The position numbers were made by a program, and so were the translations under genes. Of a stretch of DNA of 10,974 bases, positions 10,907 through 10,974 are shown one piece after another. Numbering within the stretch: position 1 is the stretch's first letter; each line of letters starts with the position of its first letter. The notes below the pieces were generated by a model. That model was not told the origin of the DNA and made no database searches. It saw only the letters and a list, made by a program, of their open reading frames with translations. This DNA is from CAIRYW01 sp964555825 (GTDB lineage: Bacteria; Patescibacteriota; Minisyncoccia; Phycocordibacterales; CAIRYW01), in assembly GCA_964555825.1 (NCBI GenBank), contig CAZKTY010000030.1, positions 1 through 10,974 on the forward strand, written 5' to 3'.

Positions 10907-10974
10907 TCAATCTGACAGGTATATTTTTCCAAAAGATTCTTTTATCAATCCTTTTATTTCAAGTAAGGTTAATA
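10907..10974 (-). CDS. dprA: C-terminal fragment of a probable DprA (DNA-processing protein A)
   Basis: Only the last 21 codons are inside the window; the gene runs off the right edge and ends in TGA at 10909-10907. The visible part, LLEIKGLIKESFGKIYL and two to three residues on each side, resembles the C-terminal winged-helix end of DprA (typically LLELELKGLVxxxPGxxYxx). DprA binds single-stranded DNA and loads RecA in natural transformation. topA is the classic neighbour of dprA, which supports the call, although here a gene on the opposite strand separates them. The fragment is too short for certainty; other winged-helix proteins end similarly. Confidence 0.55.
   Translation of the reverse strand, partial: LTLLEIKGLIKESFGKIYLSD

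Noticed and set aside
1..10974. CRISPR arrays, insertion sequences and transposase genes.
   Set aside because: No regularly spaced repeats, no terminal inverted repeats flanking an open frame and no transposase-like protein were found.

Overview
The window looks like a chromosomal segment of a small-genome, AT-rich bacterium, most likely a Patescibacteria/CPR member. This placement is an inference. It rests on the short compact housekeeping proteins (ribosomal protein L33, MiaA, ParB, TopA), tRNA genes without an encoded CCA end, and promoters that sit directly on start codons with no Shine-Dalgarno sequence. UGA is used as a stop by the Nudix gene and by the gene fragment at the right edge, which argues against the UGA-recoded lineages (Gracilibacteria, Absconditabacteria).

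Layout. 1-360: rpmG (L33), a hairpin terminator and tRNA-Trp(CCA), the first half of the widespread rpmG-trnW-secE-nusG order; secE and nusG do not follow. 420-3475: an accessory block with a Nudix hydrolase, a 38-residue peptide gene with the one strong Shine-Dalgarno in the window, a 15-bp hairpin, a radical SAM/SPASM enzyme with an N-terminal PqqD-like domain, and a YqeM-like methyltransferase. 3476-3712: no recognisable gene. 3713-6085: a P3A-type proton-pumping ATPase. 6109-7040 (minus): tRNA-Leu(CAA) followed by miaA. 7121-8074: parB. 8100-10382 (minus): topA. 10505-10882: a stand-alone response-regulator receiver domain. 10907-10974 (minus): the last codons of a gene that looks like dprA.

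The most interesting part is 1011-2699. A small basic peptide, an intergenic hairpin and an RRE-bearing radical SAM/SPASM maturase have the layout of a ribosomally made, post-translationally modified peptide (RiPP) pathway: the N-terminal domain would bind the peptide leader and the radical SAM core would modify the C-terminal part. The peptide lacks Cys, Tyr, Trp and His, so the best-known SPASM chemistries (Cys thioethers, Trp/Tyr crosslinks, tyramine excision) do not obviously apply. The cassette is richer in G+C and uses leadered, Shine-Dalgarno translation, unlike its neighbours, which suggests acquisition.

The rest is core genome with some local logic. Both tRNAs carry A36-A37-A38, the anticodon-loop feature recognised by MiaA, and tRNA-Leu(CAA) lies directly upstream of miaA. 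Convergent pairs (ATPase/miaA, parB/topA, receiver gene/dprA-like) are separated by hairpins, of which the parB/topA one is very strong. The tetranucleotide GATC is clearly over-represented in the core genes by hand count.
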